From assembly GCF_009905615.1 (NCBI RefSeq), contig NZ_JAAAKW010000004.1:124001-188000 (forward strand): 64,000 nucleotides of DNA, written 5' to 3'. Numbering within the stretch: position 1 is the stretch's first letter; each line of letters begins with the position of its first letter. The notes under the pieces were generated by a model, which searched no databases, had not been told where the DNA came from, and worked only from the letters and a program-made list of their open reading frames with translations. Source of the DNA: Pseudomonas sp. SLFW (GTDB lineage: Bacteria; Pseudomonadota; Gammaproteobacteria; Pseudomonadales; Pseudomonadaceae). Of the stretch, positions 63,769-64,000 are shown in pieces. The position numbers and the translations under genes were made by a program.

Positions 63769-64000
63769 ATGTCCGGCAATACCTTCGGCAAGCTGTTCAC
63801 TGTCACCACCGCTGGCGAAAGCCATGGCCCGGCGCTGGTTGCTATCGTTGACGGCTGCCCGCCAGGTGTCGAGCTGTCGCTGGAAGACCTGCAGCGCGAC
63901 CTGGACCGCCGCAAGCCCGGCACCAGCCGCCACACCACTCAGCGTCAGGAAGCGGATGAAGTCGAAATCCTCTCTGGCGTGTTCGAAGGCAAGACCACCG
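63769..64000 (+). CDS. aroC: Chorismate synthase (5' part, truncated by window)
   Basis: The first 77 codons of chorismate synthase (full length near 363), the last step of the shikimate pathway. [20 protein letters not shown] at the N-terminus is the FMN-phosphate binding signature and [13 protein letters not shown] is the second signature. The ATG at 63769 is preceded by a GGAG. The gene runs off the right end of the window. Confidence 0.96.
   Translation, partial: MSGNTFGKLFTVTTAGESHGPALVAIVDGCPPGVELSLEDLQRDLDRRKPGTSRHTTQRQEADEVEILSGVFEGKTT

Overview
The window is chromosomal DNA of a Pseudomonas, probably of the fluorescens/syringae lineage. The evidence is high-GC coding sequence, dense REP-type intergenic palindromes (the GGGAGCGAATTCATTCGCGA type dominates), a P. 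putida-like nic cluster, Ku plus a phosphoesterase-ligase-polymerase LigD, and a smr - isochorismatase-like - prmB - GNAT/TM protein - hydrolase - aroC neighbourhood that I recall as conserved in Pseudomonas. There are no rRNA or tRNA genes, no CRISPR array, no prophage and no transposase.

Layout. 0.2-3.5 kb: a TetR regulator divergent from an SDR and an NmrA-like reductase, then a secreted esterase. 3.6-15.7 kb: a LysR regulator divergent from a ten-gene operon of two tandem solute-binding proteins, a flavin oxidase, an aminotransferase, two permeases, an ATPase, a cysteine-dioxygenase-like cupin, a YfcG-like GST and a 913-residue fusion of four rhodanese domains with a cystathionine-beta-lyase-like enzyme. 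Together these suggest uptake and dismantling of a sulfur-containing amino or hydroxy acid. 16-28.9 kb: a frameshifted acetyltransferase, a 56-residue basic protein, SDR, MFS, NHEJ (ku, ligD), AraC regulator with an AhpD-like protein, a glycine-zipper protein with an overlapping small membrane-protein gene (possible toxin-immunity pair), SDR with a TetR regulator, and a Tat-exported aldo/keto reductase.

29.1-39.9 kb: an aerobic nicotinate degradation cluster, nicT-nicF-nicD-nicC divergent from nicX, then nicR (MarR) and nicAB. Maleate isomerase nicE and the porin nicP are not present. Candidate operators lie in the nicC-nicX gap and before nicA. 40-56 kb: a TetR regulator downstream of pssA, a TonB siderophore receptor, quinone-type oxidoreductase, SDR/TetR, a mechanosensitive channel with a cNMP-binding-like domain, an LD-carboxypeptidase, an HBM-type chemoreceptor, BenE, and a MarR/aminotransferase/GST set. 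56.5-64 kb: mostly housekeeping genes (LprI-like protein, glutaredoxin-like protein, folE, lipoprotein, smr, isochorismatase-like protein, prmB, hydrolase, start of aroC).

All calls are by eye from translated sequence. Domain limits are approximate, and gene names rest on recognised motifs, length and context, not on database searches.
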